A stretch of 64,000 nucleotides of DNA from Cloeon dipterum (taxonomy: Eukaryota; Arthropoda; Insecta; Ephemeroptera; Baetidae), in contig NC_088789.1 of the NCBI RefSeq assembly GCF_949628265.1, forward strand, positions 12,144,886-12,208,885, read 5' to 3'. The position numbers and the translations under genes are program-made. Below the pieces are notes generated by a model. The model was not told the DNA's origin and did no database searches. It was given only the letters and a program-made list of their open reading frames with translations. Shown one piece after another: positions 1 to 14,309 of the stretch (its first letter is position 1; the number at the start of each line of letters is the position of its first letter).

Positions 1-3000
1 TAGAAATCTGCCTATGCCTCATGAATAATGCCAGCTGTTAATGCGCTTTAAATAAAGTTAAATTGAATTGTTTTGCAATGAATATTTTATGAGGTTTGCA
101 GGCACACATGTGTGCCGGCTGGCTGGTCGGGTCTAGACACAAAACACGGGACGGCCTCTATTTCGCTGCTTCTTCCACCCAGTTTGCGTCCGTGTTGTTG
201 ATTTCTCTGGAGACTTTGCGCGGCAATGTTGATTCTGAGACACGCACCGCACACGCTAGCAACAGCAGCGGCGGCGGCACCAACAACAACAACCGGGTGC
301 ATATTTGGTTTGCCGCAATTCGGTGGTAATCAAAATATCCCGGGAAAAAAGAGAGAAATGTATTGCGTCCAACCTTTGCCCCACCGTGTTTTTTCCTGTT
401 TTTGACCACTGGAAATTACATTTGAAGTTTTGCAATCGTAAAAACATACGACAGACAACTGAATTGTGTGCGCTGAGCGCCCGTTTCGAAAAAATGTTGT
501 TGGCCCTTTAAATTATCGGACGAGACCGCGTCAGCTTGAGTTTCGCACTGACGCTGGGAGATGAAAAGTTGAATTAATCATTTGCCCACTGTCTGTGTGC
601 CACTGAAAAATTGCCCTGCCGGAATGAAATAGTGGGGAATTTTTGCGCGATCGCAAATGACATTGATACACAACAAAACATGCTTCCCAACTCGTGGAAA
701 CAATATACATACATATTTGCTCAACATTAATGAATTCCAAGAAAAAAATTATAAGCACATTCTTTATTCAATCGCAGTGGAAAAAGATGTTGAGGAAATT
801 ATTAATTAAAATTGTTGCAATGCCTAACGAGAGCAAATTTTGAATATTTATTTATGATTGTCGAGTGAGAAATAAATTCATTTGGAACAAAAGAGGACTG
901 CACTTTGCGCTCTCTGAGTATGGGAAAATGGCCTAGTTCGAGTGGCTGAGGAAATTATCATAGTCGAGCCATAAATTGTACGCCGCTGTAGAAAAGTTAT
1001 CATTATTCCGACAGCCTGAATAGAGAGCGGGAGCAGCGACAAAAAATCACTGCTGTTGTCTTGTCCAGACATCGCCGAAACAGTAAAAGCGCGCGCCTCT
1101 CACGCTGCAGCATAAAATTTAAAATAATTACACGCCATTCGACTGAGGATGGCTCCATAAATCCTAACTGGTAGTAAAAACTTTCAAAATAAATTTTATT
1201 GTAGGCATCGCGCTAAACGCGGATGTCCGGCCGGTTGCATACCCTGCTGGAAACGGCAGGGGCACTGGTTGCAAAAAGCCGACTTTGGCTCGGCTCGCAC
1301 CATACCGCATGAAAAACAATTTTTAAAGTGGATTACCAAAAAAGTGGCAAGTTCCTCGAGACTATTCGCAGATTCTTTGTCTCGCCTGGAGCCAGCCCAG
1401 CGCGAAAGGCAGTTTTCGCAGCCACGAAGACTGCATCGCTTGGCTTGAATGCTGGTCTTGTGCGAGTTCCAAAGGGGCACTTACTTGACAGTAGAACTCA
1501 CGGTCTTAACAGTTCCCCAGGCCCCAATAGTCGCAGGCGTGGCCCACTCGTCAAGATTTGCTATATGTTCTGGTGCTGCGGTGATTCTGACCCGACCATA
1601 TAAACACCGCACCTCATTACCCTAACTGAGCAAAGGCGCGAAATCCTTATCTCAAAATTAAAGTTTTTTTGCTATAATTCGTGTTAAGGGTTGAAGTTGA
1701 CCAAATTATTTTTTATTGTATCAACCAATAGTATTATCGTTCCAAAATCCCCAAGCTATCCAATTCATCGGCAATTATACAAAGTGCTCCATACTTCACC
1801 TAGTCTTTCTCCTCTCCATGCAACTGTTTTCCTGAGCCAATAACGTTCTTGCAAACGTATCTGTGAAGCTAACAAAATTACCAGCCCAGACCGATAATGG
1901 TCTTGAGCTCATTAAATTTCATGGAGTCAATTAAGAAAATTGATGACGCAGCAGCGCATTCGATCCGCACATGCACACGTGCAGAGGCCCTAATTTACTG
2001 TCTCGGCGTTAAATCTAATCTAGATGCATGCCGCTTATGGCGACATTAGACTACTCTCCAGCAACCTTCTTGCCAACTCGCAAGACGCAGACACACATAT
2101 ACACTACAAGGCATAACAATGAGTCCCACGAGAGCAATACTCAACAATCGTCTTTCCAAGTGGCTGAAACATACATGCTATATATTTGGCGCGTGCGAGT
2201 GAGAGAACGGTCTCAGAGATGCTCCTCGCAAATCCAGACTCAGTCTGCCTGCGAGACCCTATATCTTCACACCTAAATTCCAGAGTTCAGTAGAATTTCA
2301 TACATGCAGCTTAGTTACTTACATTCTGGCATTCGATTCAAGACTTCAGATGCCTTTGAAATATCACTTATGGTAAACAGAAAGCGAAATTCTTTATTTT
2401 TTACGCTTTGCCTTAAGTTAAATTATGAATGGTAAAATATCCAGGCTTAAAATATAGCGTAGCAGTTTTGATTGTATTAAAGTAGTTTAGTGACTTGACA
2501 ATTTACATGTAATGTATGCTAGCTGTCTTGCAAATTTATTCCGGTATTATTTATTATATGTATATTTACAGCACGTAATATTTTTTGCATTTTAAAATAA
2601 ACAGTTTAAATGGTGAATGTAAAGATTGGTGTTTTAATATTTTCAACCGATGAAAAGTAGCTAAAATTTCTATGTATAGGAGTGTCAAATTATAACTGGC
2701 CAAAATTTTAGTACGCGTTCTGTGAACTATAGTTTGTTAAGAACGAGAATTATTAAAAATTTTGGTAGTAAATTAAAAGGATTTAGACAGGTGCAAAAGT
2801 TGAATTAAATATACCCCCAAAAAATTATTTTTACTCCCCAAATATCCAAAGATTAGACGTTATGGAAGATAAATATAAGTAATGAATTCCACAGTGTGCA
2901 ACGGTTACAATCAGAACCATCCAAAAAACCGGCAGATATGAATCTAAAATTTTATGTAAAGAGATTTGCTGATGCTGCGATTAAAAACAGCATAGGCCCG

Positions 3001-6000
3001 AGGATAGAAAGTGAGTGTGAGATTACTGCAGGATCATGCGTCACGAGGGATAATGTACGTTTCACGCCTCTTTAGAGTGTGTTCTCGGTCGGAAAAGTGT
3101 CCATTGAAGCAGGACAGGGCGGGCGTGTGCTTATTCTGCATGAAATCACGCCAGGCGGGGCAACTTGGTCGGCGCGCGTAATTTCCAAGTCTGTGTCGCT
3201 ACTCTCGGCTCGGCCATAACTCAACATTTACTGTCATAAATGCACGGCTTTCTGGCAAATCTTCTGGCATGCAGCCCTGACAAACGACGCGGTGTGCGAG
3301 CGAGTGCCGCCGCCACACCAAGCACCACCTCGGCGCAAACTGTTTTGTCTTCTTGGCCCGGTCACCACAGCCGCCGCCTTCGGTCAAGTTTCGCAGTTCA
3401 CGCGCCACCCGAGCATAAACTTAGCTCGCAAGGGACGCCGCTCTCATAAATGAGTGTGCCCCGCATGCATTGTACCAAGTCCCGACGCGAGGCAATTTGT
3501 GAAGTTAGATAACTCGGGAGCCATAAGTGAGCGAGAGGATCGTTTCAATTACAACTAATTGTGGCAATAATTTGCGCGACACGCTCGCACAAAACGCTGC
3601 AATTACGGCATCTCGTGTGTGCAATCGTGCGGAATATGTACTTTTGAACGGCAGCAGATAGCAATCTTGTTGCAATAGTGATCGATAAAATGGGGCAAAA
3701 GCTCGCGGCAAATTTCAGTCTCCTGTTTGATTTTCATAGCGTACGCACAAGGAAGCCATGATATCAGTTCCTACTTTACTCTATTCTAATTAGTACGAGG
3801 ACGTGAATTGATACTGTATAATTACAGACGATTCTTAATTAAGGATGCTCGGCTCTCACAAAACCGCAGAATATAATTCTAAGGCTAATGAGAAAGCTTG
3901 CAATAATTGCGTCATCATAAATTTTCCCTGAGCACTAAAAGAGTGTGATATATTTCGTGTCTGTTATTTGGCTTGCAATGCAAAAAGTACAAAATGGAAT
4001 GTGTTTTCTCCGTTCCATCTGAGCACTTGACAGCAGCATCGCGGAAGTGTCACTGGCAACAACAGCCGAAGGTGTCCTAATGCATCGCCGGCGAGACAGA
4101 TAAGACAGAGAAACTCGCCTGTTCTGCTCTCGAGGCACTCCCGCTTGATTTATGTGTGTTGTGTGCACCGGGGCCGCGCTACATCCATCAATTGCTGCCC
4201 GAATTATGAGATAATCCACCGCAGTCGTTGTCTGTCTTCAGGATATTGTTCTACTGCCCATTTCTTCAAGCAGAGCATAGCAGGAATCTATGCACATGGT
4301 TCCCTGAAAATTTGAATATTAATGTTGACACGTGCAATTCCAGACTCCAGACTAGCTACCCTCTGGGAACATTCGGAACATTGAAACAAATAACCGAAAA
4401 AATGTTTGATAGCATTTGCAAATAAATGTGGAAACATTCTTGTTGGGAATCTTGTACTTCCTACAATGATAGTATTTTATTGCATTTAAATTTAATTTCG
4501 AATGCACATGAAAACGCACAAGGTTACAACAAGAAAAAAAATAGCAGTGGAATCAAATAACAACCAGTAAAAAACGGCATTAAGGGTTTCAAGAGGAGGA
4601 ATCGATTGAACTAATATGTCAGTCATATGTTATATGTAATAAGCTCAGCGCACTCTCGCTTCATGTTAAAAACAAAGAAAAACGACTTTTAAATGAAAAG
4701 TTTTTCACTGCTACTAACCGAATTAACAGGATTCAATGCCTATCTTAGCCACAGTTGTTGATATGAAATAAATTAAACATACGAAATATGTACAATAGCT
4801 GTAAATGACCAGTTCGCAATCAATGCAAATCATAAATAATTTACAAAATAGAATCAGGAAAATTCATTTCATGAGTCTTGTTGAACCATTAAACCTGCGC
4901 AATCGGTTCTAAATTATGATTAACCTTTGGGATTTTGAACGGTAAATTTAGCTAGAAAAATCGTCGAGCCGAAATCGGTGACTCGGGCGTGGTAATTCGA
5001 AAATTACAGCCGCACGCCAAGCCACGAGTAGTCTGGCTTTCAAGTCAATTTGTAGTGAATTTGTTGTGACGATGATTGCGTCCTGTGTGACTGGAATGGC
5101 AAAGCGGCCGGAGGGCGAGTTGCCTGCGATGTGCCGCAATAATTCAATTATCGCGCGCACGAGACTCTGATTTCGGCGTCTGCATTCGCTCGACTTCGCG
5201 ATGCTGCTGACTATGCTACGAGCAATTCGTCGCTAGGGACGCCTCCTGGCTCTTCGTGACAATGCAACCGGCCGTGAACTGTGAGGCTCGTGCAAAATTG
5301 ACTCTGGCGTTTGACGTGCGAGACAAATCATCTGTCTTTTCCATCACCACAGACAAATAAATATGGACGTTCTTGATGGCACAGCGCGGCTCGATGATCT
5401 GTGACTGATTGTATCAAGAAAATGTGTGGGGAGGTTTCCAAAGTATCTTCCCAGAGATTTCTTAAAAAAATTATTCTATAAAATGGAAATTTCTTCTTCG
5501 GACAAAGTCAAGAATGATGTTATTTTTAACTAGTTGATTAAGTAAAAAATCGCTGTTTTTTTATCTCTGATCGCTTCATATATATCAGCTATGGTATTAT
5601 CGCTAATATTAAAAAAAAAAACACCTAAAATACCCTTGAAATAAAATTAAAAACTTTAAAAATGCTCAGCCCCTGCGTGTATTGCCGATGAATTTTTATC
5701 ATTTTCATTTCCGATTTAGAGACTATGTTCCTCATTACGTCATTACCTGCTGCGATAAGACATGTACATATATATTTTAAGCTGTTTCCTAGAACTTCGC
5801 AGTTTTACTGCACTTCTTACTGCAGCAGTTTGCGTGTCGTTCGAATGCTGCGGGCACAAAAAAGCTCACATGTTGTGGTGCAATTAGTAATTTCCTGACC
5901 ATTATGTTATCCGCAGAAATATTGCAGCCAGCAGAGATAGGAATTTTCCGAGTAGTAACGAGTTTCGCATTAATATTGTTTAAAAGGTGTTGTCAGAGAG

Positions 6001-9000
6001 ATTTTGCTTTATTCTTATCTTGCTAGATGAAAATATTTTCATCGATCTAATAATTGCGTGAAAATCTCTTACAAAATATCCAGGTGCTAATAAAACATAA
6101 CGATTGTTTCTCTGATTTGGTAATGGTATTTGATTTAAAGCATAGCCAAATAAAATATGTGACAAATTTAACTAACTAATATTTTCTATAAGGGGAATAA
6201 ATTTACAGCCACCGATGTTTTTTTTTAAATGAAGAACTTCAATTAAATTATCGAAAAACAATATGCGAGTGACCTTAAATCTAATTTTGCTTCCTCGCTT
6301 TATATCGGCATAACGTTGATCTTGTATAATAATTGTTCATAATATATTATATGTAATTATTACTTCATTTTTAAATCACTCTATAATAACTGTTTATCAA
6401 TAACTATGATGAAAGGTAAGCAATTATTCGCTTCATAGCTGAACTGATTCGGTCTGGGATTTATTAAATATTTAGTTTTCCATTACTTTAATACATGCTC
6501 AAGGTTTAAGATTAAATTTAGATGTCCCCACGGTTAGCTCATTGAACATCACTCTTTCAAACTAAGTGCAGTGGGAATTAAGAGATTAGTGTTTTATCCT
6601 TCTGTTTGCGAACACGTGTGCATGTCTGCAAGTCTAGCGCATAAATGCTCATTTGTCTCGAATCCCCAGCAGCCGGCAAGCAAACTCCAGTTCTGAAGAG
6701 CATAATTTAAAAGCGTTTGCACGAAGCAGTTGATGAGGCAAAGTTTTGCAGTTGCAAGCAACATTGTGCTTAACTTGCATTCACGGTGGACTGCATCTCG
6801 TCAGCAAACAACCCTGTGCTGCATCCATGCAGACGAACACTTTGTGCACACTTTCCTAAGTGCTTTTTATGCAAATGGCGGAAAACAAGACTTTTCAGAT
6901 TTTGAGAGACTTGCACGCCAAGGGTCTATGTTTGCTCAGCAAAGAACGCAACTCAAGTGACTTGCACGGGCTAAATAACTGCGAAGCCAACCATCACAAG
7001 AGCCTTTGAAACTAGACAAAAATAACAACTTTTTCCAGCCCACATATATTATTAAAATTTAGTATTTACAGCCAGGCCGCGGTGAGCAGTTATTTCTGTT
7101 TATCCATTTAAAAATTTAAATTTCTTTTTTCTAGAGATGAAAAATGGTTTGGAAATACTGTGTATTATAATACTTTACATGTGCATTTGTTGGAAAAGAA
7201 GAAACAAGAACGGAAATAGACAAAAGCTGCAGGAAAATAAAACTTTCAAAGGCAAATTAGGACCAAAATGACAGATAAAATGGCATTGCATAGAAAAACT
7301 GTTCTGGTAAGTGTTGTAGCATAGAAAAGAAAATCGTTACCCCCGGTTCGTATTGATCCGTAGATAGCTAAGCGGCTCAAATTGAGTCTGGATCTAGCTT
7401 TTACTCAATTCGATCCGGAGTTTTAGCATCGCGGATTATCAATTTTTATCCAAATATGTATTCAAGATCCATGATCAATTCTTATTACACATTCAAATCC
7501 CCTTGAAGCAATCTAGAATGATAAGTAGTTCAACGGGTCTTTCTGGAATCCAGAAAACTTATTTATGGGGCAAAAAGGAGGTGTTTACGCTCGTGCGTTC
7601 ATTTATTCTTTCGCACTTCTTTCAGGCAGCACCCGACATTTTTGCACCCGTTGATAAATACTGAAGCCTGCAGACTGAGCATGCTACCACGCGGAGGGCG
7701 AAATTTTTCATATAATAAATATTTGTCTGGAAAGCCACCATAAAACGTTTAATACCTCAAATAAACTCTCCGCTCAGTTTTTGCAAGCGGATTTTTTCGT
7801 CATCAGCAATAAACGCGCGCGTCATCCGCTTTTATAGTTCCTATTATTTTCGCTGAAGGAAATATAAATTATCGTTTGCACTTTCGCTGCCGGGACGCAA
7901 AATTTTCCTCGTGCCGCACGCGTCTCTTTAACGCCTGGCGCCAAGGACTGTGAGTATGGGCTCTGCACCATTAGGTGGGGCAGTGATCACTGGCTTTAGT
8001 ATGAACCTCTATATTTTATGGGCTTCTTTGCGAAAAATGGGCTGCAAAATCTGCTAAAAATTGTTTTCTATTTTTAATCAATTCAAAACAAATAAAAGGG
8101 ATTAAATATTGTTTAAAGCACTACATTGATCGGTATCTATAACCCTAATTTTCATCAGCAATTCTCTTCCAAAGAGCAGATCAGATGAATTTTTGTCTTT
8201 CCAACCTATTTCATTCATGAATTTTATCTAACTCTCCCGAAAAGGATAGTATTTCCTGTCTGTTTAAACATATACATATCATGATATTCATGATATTCGG
8301 ATCAGTATGAAGAAACATTATCTTTTAAAAACCTAGTCCATTATGGACGCGTTTAACCAGTTAGTTGTTAAACGCAGCGAAAGATGATTGAAGAACTGGC
8401 GTCAATGCGTAGACCAGTAAGGCGCTAGCAGGGCTGTCAGATACCACATGCACCCAATTTTGAGCTCCCTAAATTGTATCATTCAAGTTTGTACAATGAT
8501 GTCTCTTTGAACAAATAGCTCCTCGTTATGATGACTTATTTCAAGCAAAAGTAAAACTTTTAAGATGTAAGATGGAGCTTGGCAATAATGGCTAGATCGA
8601 TTCACATAAATCTTTATCGGGGTTTAATCAAATTAGTTGAATTGGAATGTAAATTCTTCAGTTAAAGCCATAAATATATTTTTGTTCAAATTGTGGCCAA
8701 TCCAAAAATAGAATGAAGATGCCTTTTAAAACCCATTGGAAACGCTACTTCGTCAGAAAGAAAAGAGCCTGCATTAAACTGAACTTTACTGCACCATCAT
8801 TTTAAAAGTCAAGTTCCTTTTGGCTGTATCGACGTGTTTGGAGAATTCCAGATTGAGAGTAAACGGCAGTTAGAAGAAGTCCTGCTGCCAAAGCTGCAGC
8901 TCGTATATTTCAGGGGCTCTTAGCTGCTCGTATTTTTTGCCAACATGCTTGCCGGCGGGCGCTGCGAAAAAGCGACGTAAATTACGCGAGGAAAATTTGC

Positions 9001-10245
9001 TTCGCTTCCTTTTAACAATATTCAAATGGCTCACGCAATAAATATACTTTTTCACTAGAGCGGTGGCCCCGCAATAAATAATGCAGTTTGGGCCATTAGT
9101 CAAATTTATTTCGCAGGATCAATTGATGGCATCTGCCCCGGCGAAGGAGCGGGAAAAACTCTTGGAATTTATTATTTAAGTGATAGATGAGGCGGGTCTC
9201 GTTTTGTATTGATATGCCACGAAAAAGCAAGGAGAAAAGTGCATTGATAAAAGCACACACTCGCTCGTTGCCAAGAAAGACTCGAGCACGACAAAAGTAC
9301 AAGTCTCCTCGACCGGCTGGGTTTTTTATTGTAGTTTCGGGACTTCTTTTCCGAGAGAGCCCATGCATACGCGCGCGCGGTGATACTTTCGCGAGATGGA
9401 TCGCATTTCGGCGAAAGGAAGGCGGTCATCAGTCTGCTGCAGCTTTCGCCAAATATAATAACAACAAACGCGAGCACGCATTCGGACGGATTGCCCGGGC
9501 CAAAAAGAGCGCAGCCCTTTTTACGTTTGCCTCTCGCACTCGACGACTCTGCAGGCACCACTGCTATATACTTTTTATTTTATTGTTGCAAAAACGGAAA
9601 AAGGCCGTCGAGAGACTATTTTATTACGCGGCTGCTTATGTTCTGTTGATTTTGCGGAATAAAATTGATTTATGGAGCGGCGGATCGTGAAATATTTTTG
9701 CGCATTATTGCTTCAGTTTAGCCCATTGAGGGCTGGAGGGCATTTTTTTAACGGCAGTAAGCCCCGGTTGATCGAAGGAGCTACACTCTTACACGCATTC
9801 GAAGGGAGCTTTATTCTTTAGAATTTCGTCTACTCTCCAAAATAAGTTTTAAGTTGAGAGAAATATTAAAAAAACAATAATATAATCAATGTCAAATCAT
9901 TAGAGAAATTAACAGTACATTAAATTTATTTATTCTTCGTTCAAAATACAAAATAATTTTTACAAACACTAAAAGAATTACTAAAAGCAAATCATGAATA
10001 AACAGTGCAAAATTGAATAGTAAAATTACAAAATATTTCAAATAAAATTTACACTTTGATTAAACAAGTCACCGTAGCGAATATTAAATAAATGGAGAGT
10101 TCACGAGTGCTTTATTTTTGGTCAGACCATGACTATAGTCTTCTCGGTCTGTGCAAAGTCTCTGCCTTATTTTAAAGGTGTTTATTTTTATAAAAATTAC
10201 AAGAACAATTAATATATTTAACATCGTTTAATTAACAATATTCTT
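1..10245. other. Gene-free stretch
   Basis: I see no gene I can support here on either strand. Open frames are short and none shows a recognisable domain, signal peptide with splice context, or similarity to another part of the window. The longest, about 167 codons at 9187-9690 (+), lies in a locally GC-richer patch with heavily basic, low-complexity composition and looks like chance. Composition swings between GC-rich islands (about 3.1-3.5, 5.0-5.3 and 9.2-9.6 kb) and very AT-rich filler. This could be intergenic DNA or part of a large intron; the sequence alone does not decide. Confidence 0.5.
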
Positions 10246-10314
10246 CACTGCAAGTCAGGGGTGAGAAAATATCACTGCGCTGCAGTGAGAAAATCTCACC
10301 CCTGACTTGCAGTG
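10246..10314. repeat. Nested perfect hairpin
   Basis: A 21-bp arm at 10246-10266 is perfectly complementary to 10294-10314. The 27-nt loop holds a second stem in which TCACTGC pairs with GCAGTGA around a 3-nt loop. The hairpin could be a small foldback repeat or a stem-loop RNA; no coding frame is involved. The flanks are AT-rich without obvious target duplications. Confidence 0.85.
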
Positions 10315-12525
10315 TTCGCCGTCAAGATCGTCTTCAAGCAGGGGTAACGGTTGAGATGGTGGGGGTAAGGAAGAAAATAATGGAAAATGCTTAAAAAATC
10401 TACATATATATACACTATTTAATAAGCAATGTTAATTAATTTTGAAAAATTGCCTTCTTGATACTGTTGACTGGTTTATAATCATATCAACATTTTTTTA
10501 TCAATCCTCCTTTATTATATTAATATCGCGTTGAAATTTTGCCAAATGGAAAATTCAGAGGGTAAAAAATGAACTGGCAGGGAAAAACTATCCTCTCTTT
10601 CTTCTTTGTTTGCAAGATCACACAATTTCAGTTGTACAAATGCTGCGATTTTAAAACATGTAAAAGATCTGCATGCGGTACAATAACCCTGCGGGGCCAA
10701 AGAGGAACTCGTAATTAACGTGTAATATTCTGCAAAAAGTAGAGGAAAGAATAATTAAATTCCATTCTAAGCTGATAACCTTTGTACGCTGTTTGAAAAG
10801 AAACTGAATTTTAAATTTCCCGACAATGTAAATCATAAAAATTATTTTGAAAATGTTAAATAAAATATTCAACACTCGAACAAGTAAAATATGACAGTAA
10901 AATTAAAAAGATTACAAATTGGAACGAGTGGTTTTGTTTTCGTTTGGTCAGCAGCTCTCTTCCAGAGTATTAACTCCTTGGCATTTTTTTTTCACGGAGG
11001 CAGCAAGCCAGTCGAGCACGCACACAAACAGGCGATACATCAGATCCATCCAGTTTATTGGTTTCGGTCGTGCGGCCCTCGTCGGCGTTTGCCTTGCGCT
11101 GTCGCTGATTTCCAAGTCAAAACAGTCGGGCTCGTGCCGCCGTGCCCTTTCGGCGCGTGGTGCATTATTTAAAAGGCATATCCATTTGCAAAGGACGTGA
11201 TCACTTCATATAGCCATGACTTTAATTTCCGGCTCAGGAAAGACAAGAGGGATTTAAACTAAGTTCTCCGGCGAGGAATGAAAGAAAGAAGTCGACTGGC
11301 TGGCTGCCTGCTGCCGGCAAAGAGCGCGGCTGCGAAAGCAAATAAGAAGAAAACTCTCCGTCCTGGCTGGCAACTACTACACGGCGGGTGCTGAGAGAGC
11401 AAGCCTGTGGTGGCAATCGCCCGCCTTTATGCAAACAAATGTCTATTAAATTCGTGGAATGAGAACAAATGTCCTCGCCTCTGAGTCGTCTCCTCGCACT
11501 TTATTATGAAAGAATCCCCGCTGGATGTATTCCATTTTCTCGTCCGGACTTTAAGAACTTGGATGCACTATCTGAAATTAGACTTTCCAAGCCGCGAGCA
11601 TTATTTTATACGCATACTTAATTTGACTTAAAACATTCATCTATAAATTGCGCATGCCCCCTCAACGATTTCTTAGAGCCTCGATTAAATGCATATTCAG
11701 CTAGATTATCAAGGAGAGTTTCACATGTCATGATTCAAATCTACTCTGAAGTGTAACTAGCACATCCAATTAGTCGTTTCTAGGAACTGTTGCACGAAAG
11801 TAATCTCGTCTTCATAACGGCAGAGAAGTGGAAAGGGCTGCAAACATGCGCAACGCTACTCAACACATTGGTAGTTGATGCTTCTCTAATTAATCTGATT
11901 ATAAAACATCATCAATGTTCCGCCAATTACGTGTTGATGTGCACGCCATTATTATTCTAATTGCCATAACTTAAAAAATCAATAGAATGCACTTTCAAGC
12001 TCTCAAATCTATTTATTTCAGTTTATAATCCAGCGACCACGGGCGAAAACTGAATTTTTATTTTTAAAATCATCTTTCTGCTGTTAAAAAATAAAGTAAA
12101 ATTGCAATAATTCAAACTGCCAACAATTGTTGGCTCACATAAAAAGAGAAGGACCGCGCTCCTGACCGCTACATATGTATTAAATTAATGCAATTTTCTT
12201 ATACTCCTCTGAACGGGTTTGTAAAATTAAAATTATTTTAATCATGCAATTCTATTCTATGTATGGTGGCTTGATAGCATCGTTTAAAAATTCTCATAAA
12301 TCAGAATCTTTTACATCGATATCCCAACTGCTTATCTTGCTATACAAATGCATTTAAACATCGATGCTTTGGAATATAGGTAGATGCATGAAAAATTCAG
12401 TTTCCTGAACTGCAAAAGAACCAACACGTGGAAATCCAGGCATGAAATTAACAGAGGCTTTCAGTAAAAAAGGACAAAAATGATGGAAGCAAATCGTAAA
12501 ATGGTGTCCTGGTCCTCAATAAAAC

Positions 12526-12528
<3 letters not shown>
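10315..12528. other. Gene-free stretch
   Basis: No supportable gene. Overlapping open frames near 10.9-11.2 kb (+) lie in a GC-richer patch and resemble nothing I recognise. The rest is AT-rich filler. Confidence 0.45.

Positions 12529-12600
<72 letters not shown>
12529..12600. repeat. (TA)36 microsatellite
   Basis: 72 bp of uninterrupted TA. It is self-complementary and able to extrude as a cruciform. The open frames that run through it on both strands (Tyr-Ile repeats) are artefacts of the repeat. Confidence 0.98.
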
Positions 12601-12603
<3 letters not shown>

Positions 12604-13792
12604 ATGTGGCTTCTGCCACAAAGCATTCCAGCTAAAAGTTGGAAAGTTGGATGGAAAACAAATGAGATGAGAAACCGAGCGAACGGTGGCACGATTTCCA
12701 ATATTGACTTTATTTCGAGTTGGCAAGCAGGTTTTTCGCCCATCCGCTCTCCCTCTCTCCTCTCATGCTTTGCAGCCGAATGTGTGGGCGAGTTTAGCAC
12801 ATACGAGTGTGGTGTGCGCGTGTGCTTATTCAAATAGAGAGCAGCATACTTGTTTGTGTGTATATGGAGTGCGTATGGCACAGGCGAATTTCACCGCGCC
12901 CTCACGGCGCACGTCGTAAATAAGCTGCAGGTAGTAAGGACGTCGACCGGAATTTGTTCTGCAACACCTTTTGGCCAATGCAAGCAAACATTTGCATCGA
13001 ACCCAATTGCACATCGTAATAGGAAAAGCATATTCTGCAAATGGTCTGCGCAGTCTGCTCCTCAGTTTATTTTTATTTGCTCGAGCGTCGAGCATGTTGA
13101 CCCAGCCAGCGCAGGATGGAATGAGGAAAACATATACGAATCTCGCCCACACTGTTTGCCGTCGGTGCCATGCTTTCTCTGTTCCCCATTAGGCCGACCC
13201 TTTTTCTGCTGCGTCGCTGAGGAGGTATGCAACCGGCGTGACTTGGCTGTCGAGCGGCGTGCATTGACTAGATGTAAGCATCAAAACTGCTTCTCTATTA
13301 TTTATAAACCGAATTGGAATAAAAATATATGAACAACCTTTCCTTCATTCCTGATTTAAATCGTGAAGATAAGAGTAAATATTAACTATTACAATGAATT
13401 TTCCTCGTTCTTACAGTCTCGTTTAATGCTCTTTACATTAGACTCAGCAAAGCAAAATCAAGAGATATTTTTCGCTCATAAATGGCGGCAGATGGGGTAA
13501 TTTTGTGGCTAGTTGTTTGTCTCTGAAGAGCGGCGATTCCCCTAGCGTCGTGGGGCTGTTTACTAGCGAAGTGGGTAGTGGAGGGAGTGAGAACGGTTGA
13601 AAGAACAAATAATGTGGGTTTGTCATCCATAGTTTAGAATTTCAGCGATAATTTTAAACTTCAACGTTTTTGGCTAACTAGGGAACAAATTAGATGATTT
13701 GGTCATAATTTGCCATTTATCGAAGCTGCTTAATTTATATATAGATATCATTTTGTGGATTTTTAAACTACTACTAATAAGCACATGGCGTG
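12601..13792. other. Gene-free stretch
   Basis: Contains a GC-richer patch with a 160-codon open frame at 12850-13332 (+). It overlaps open frames on the opposite strand and shows no domain, so I do not call it. Nothing else is seen. Confidence 0.4.
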
Positions 13793-14012
13793 GGTTATGA
13801 GCTCACCAGGTCCAAGTAACACCGCCGTGCGGATAACATGGGTTCCAAGTAAGCGCAGAGGAGCTTGGACCCAACGTTGACATCTTCTCGCCTCCCCGCA
13901 CCTAGTTCATATTGAAAAGCCATGAACATTTGTCCTTAAAGTTGCTGGAAAGGTGTGAAAACCAGCTAGTGGCGATTCGGTGCCGTGCACTTCCTGGCCC
14001 GTTGAGCTATTT
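13793..14012 (-). repeat. Dispersed SINE-like repeat, diverged copy 1
   Basis: Most diverged member of a family found five times in this window (also 25872, 27631, 59285 and 60238). Shared marks, read on the plus strand, are GCGGATAACATGGG, a later GCTGGAAAGGTG followed by CCAGC, and an end near GGCCCGTTGAGC. It is oriented minus if the A-rich end seen in the better copies is the 3' tail. No intact frame remains. It lies directly before the retrotransposon chain. Confidence 0.6.
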
Positions 14013-14138
14013 TTTATTCGGCCTTTAAATGGGATTTCAAAAAAATAAAGGTTTCAAACACGACAAATTCGGATTGTTTTTGCTAGCCTGTTTACGGAGA
14101 ACTAGACACCATGAATATATCAACTAAAATAATAATAA

Positions 14139-14309
14139 CAAGATTGCAGTGAGGACCGGTGCCCTGAACTCGTCTTCGGAGATGATTCAGGCTATTCTGA
14201 TTAGTCCAGGCGCCAATTCCCGACTTGGTCTCATTTTGCAGGCCCGTCGGGTTTTGTGTATTACTGTCCATCCAGAATAAATACAGAATAATAATAATAA
14301 TAATAATAA
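14139..14309 (+). mobile_element. Dong/R4-like retrotransposon, 3' fragment (copy i)
   Basis: Severely 5'-truncated copy consisting only of 3' UTR. It starts just after a short AATAATAATAA stretch (about 14128-14138) and ends with CCAGAATAAATACAG followed by a (TAA)n tail at 14288-14309. The 3' end TTCCCGACTTGG...GCAGGCCCGTCGGG is shared with copies ii-iv downstream, which identifies it. Insertion into TAA repeats is characteristic of the Dong lineage of R4-clade non-LTR elements; that assignment is by family knowledge. Confidence 0.7.

Noticed and set aside
7329..7430. tRNA-like stretch with GGTTCG and a GATCC block
   Set aside because: No acceptor stem pairing and no consistent A and B boxes.
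9187..9690. 167-codon plus-strand frame
   Set aside because: Basic, low-complexity, overlapped by minus-strand frames, with no recognisable motif.
12526..12837. Open frames with Tyr-Ile repeats on both strands
   Set aside because: Produced by the (TA)36 tract; no other coding sign.
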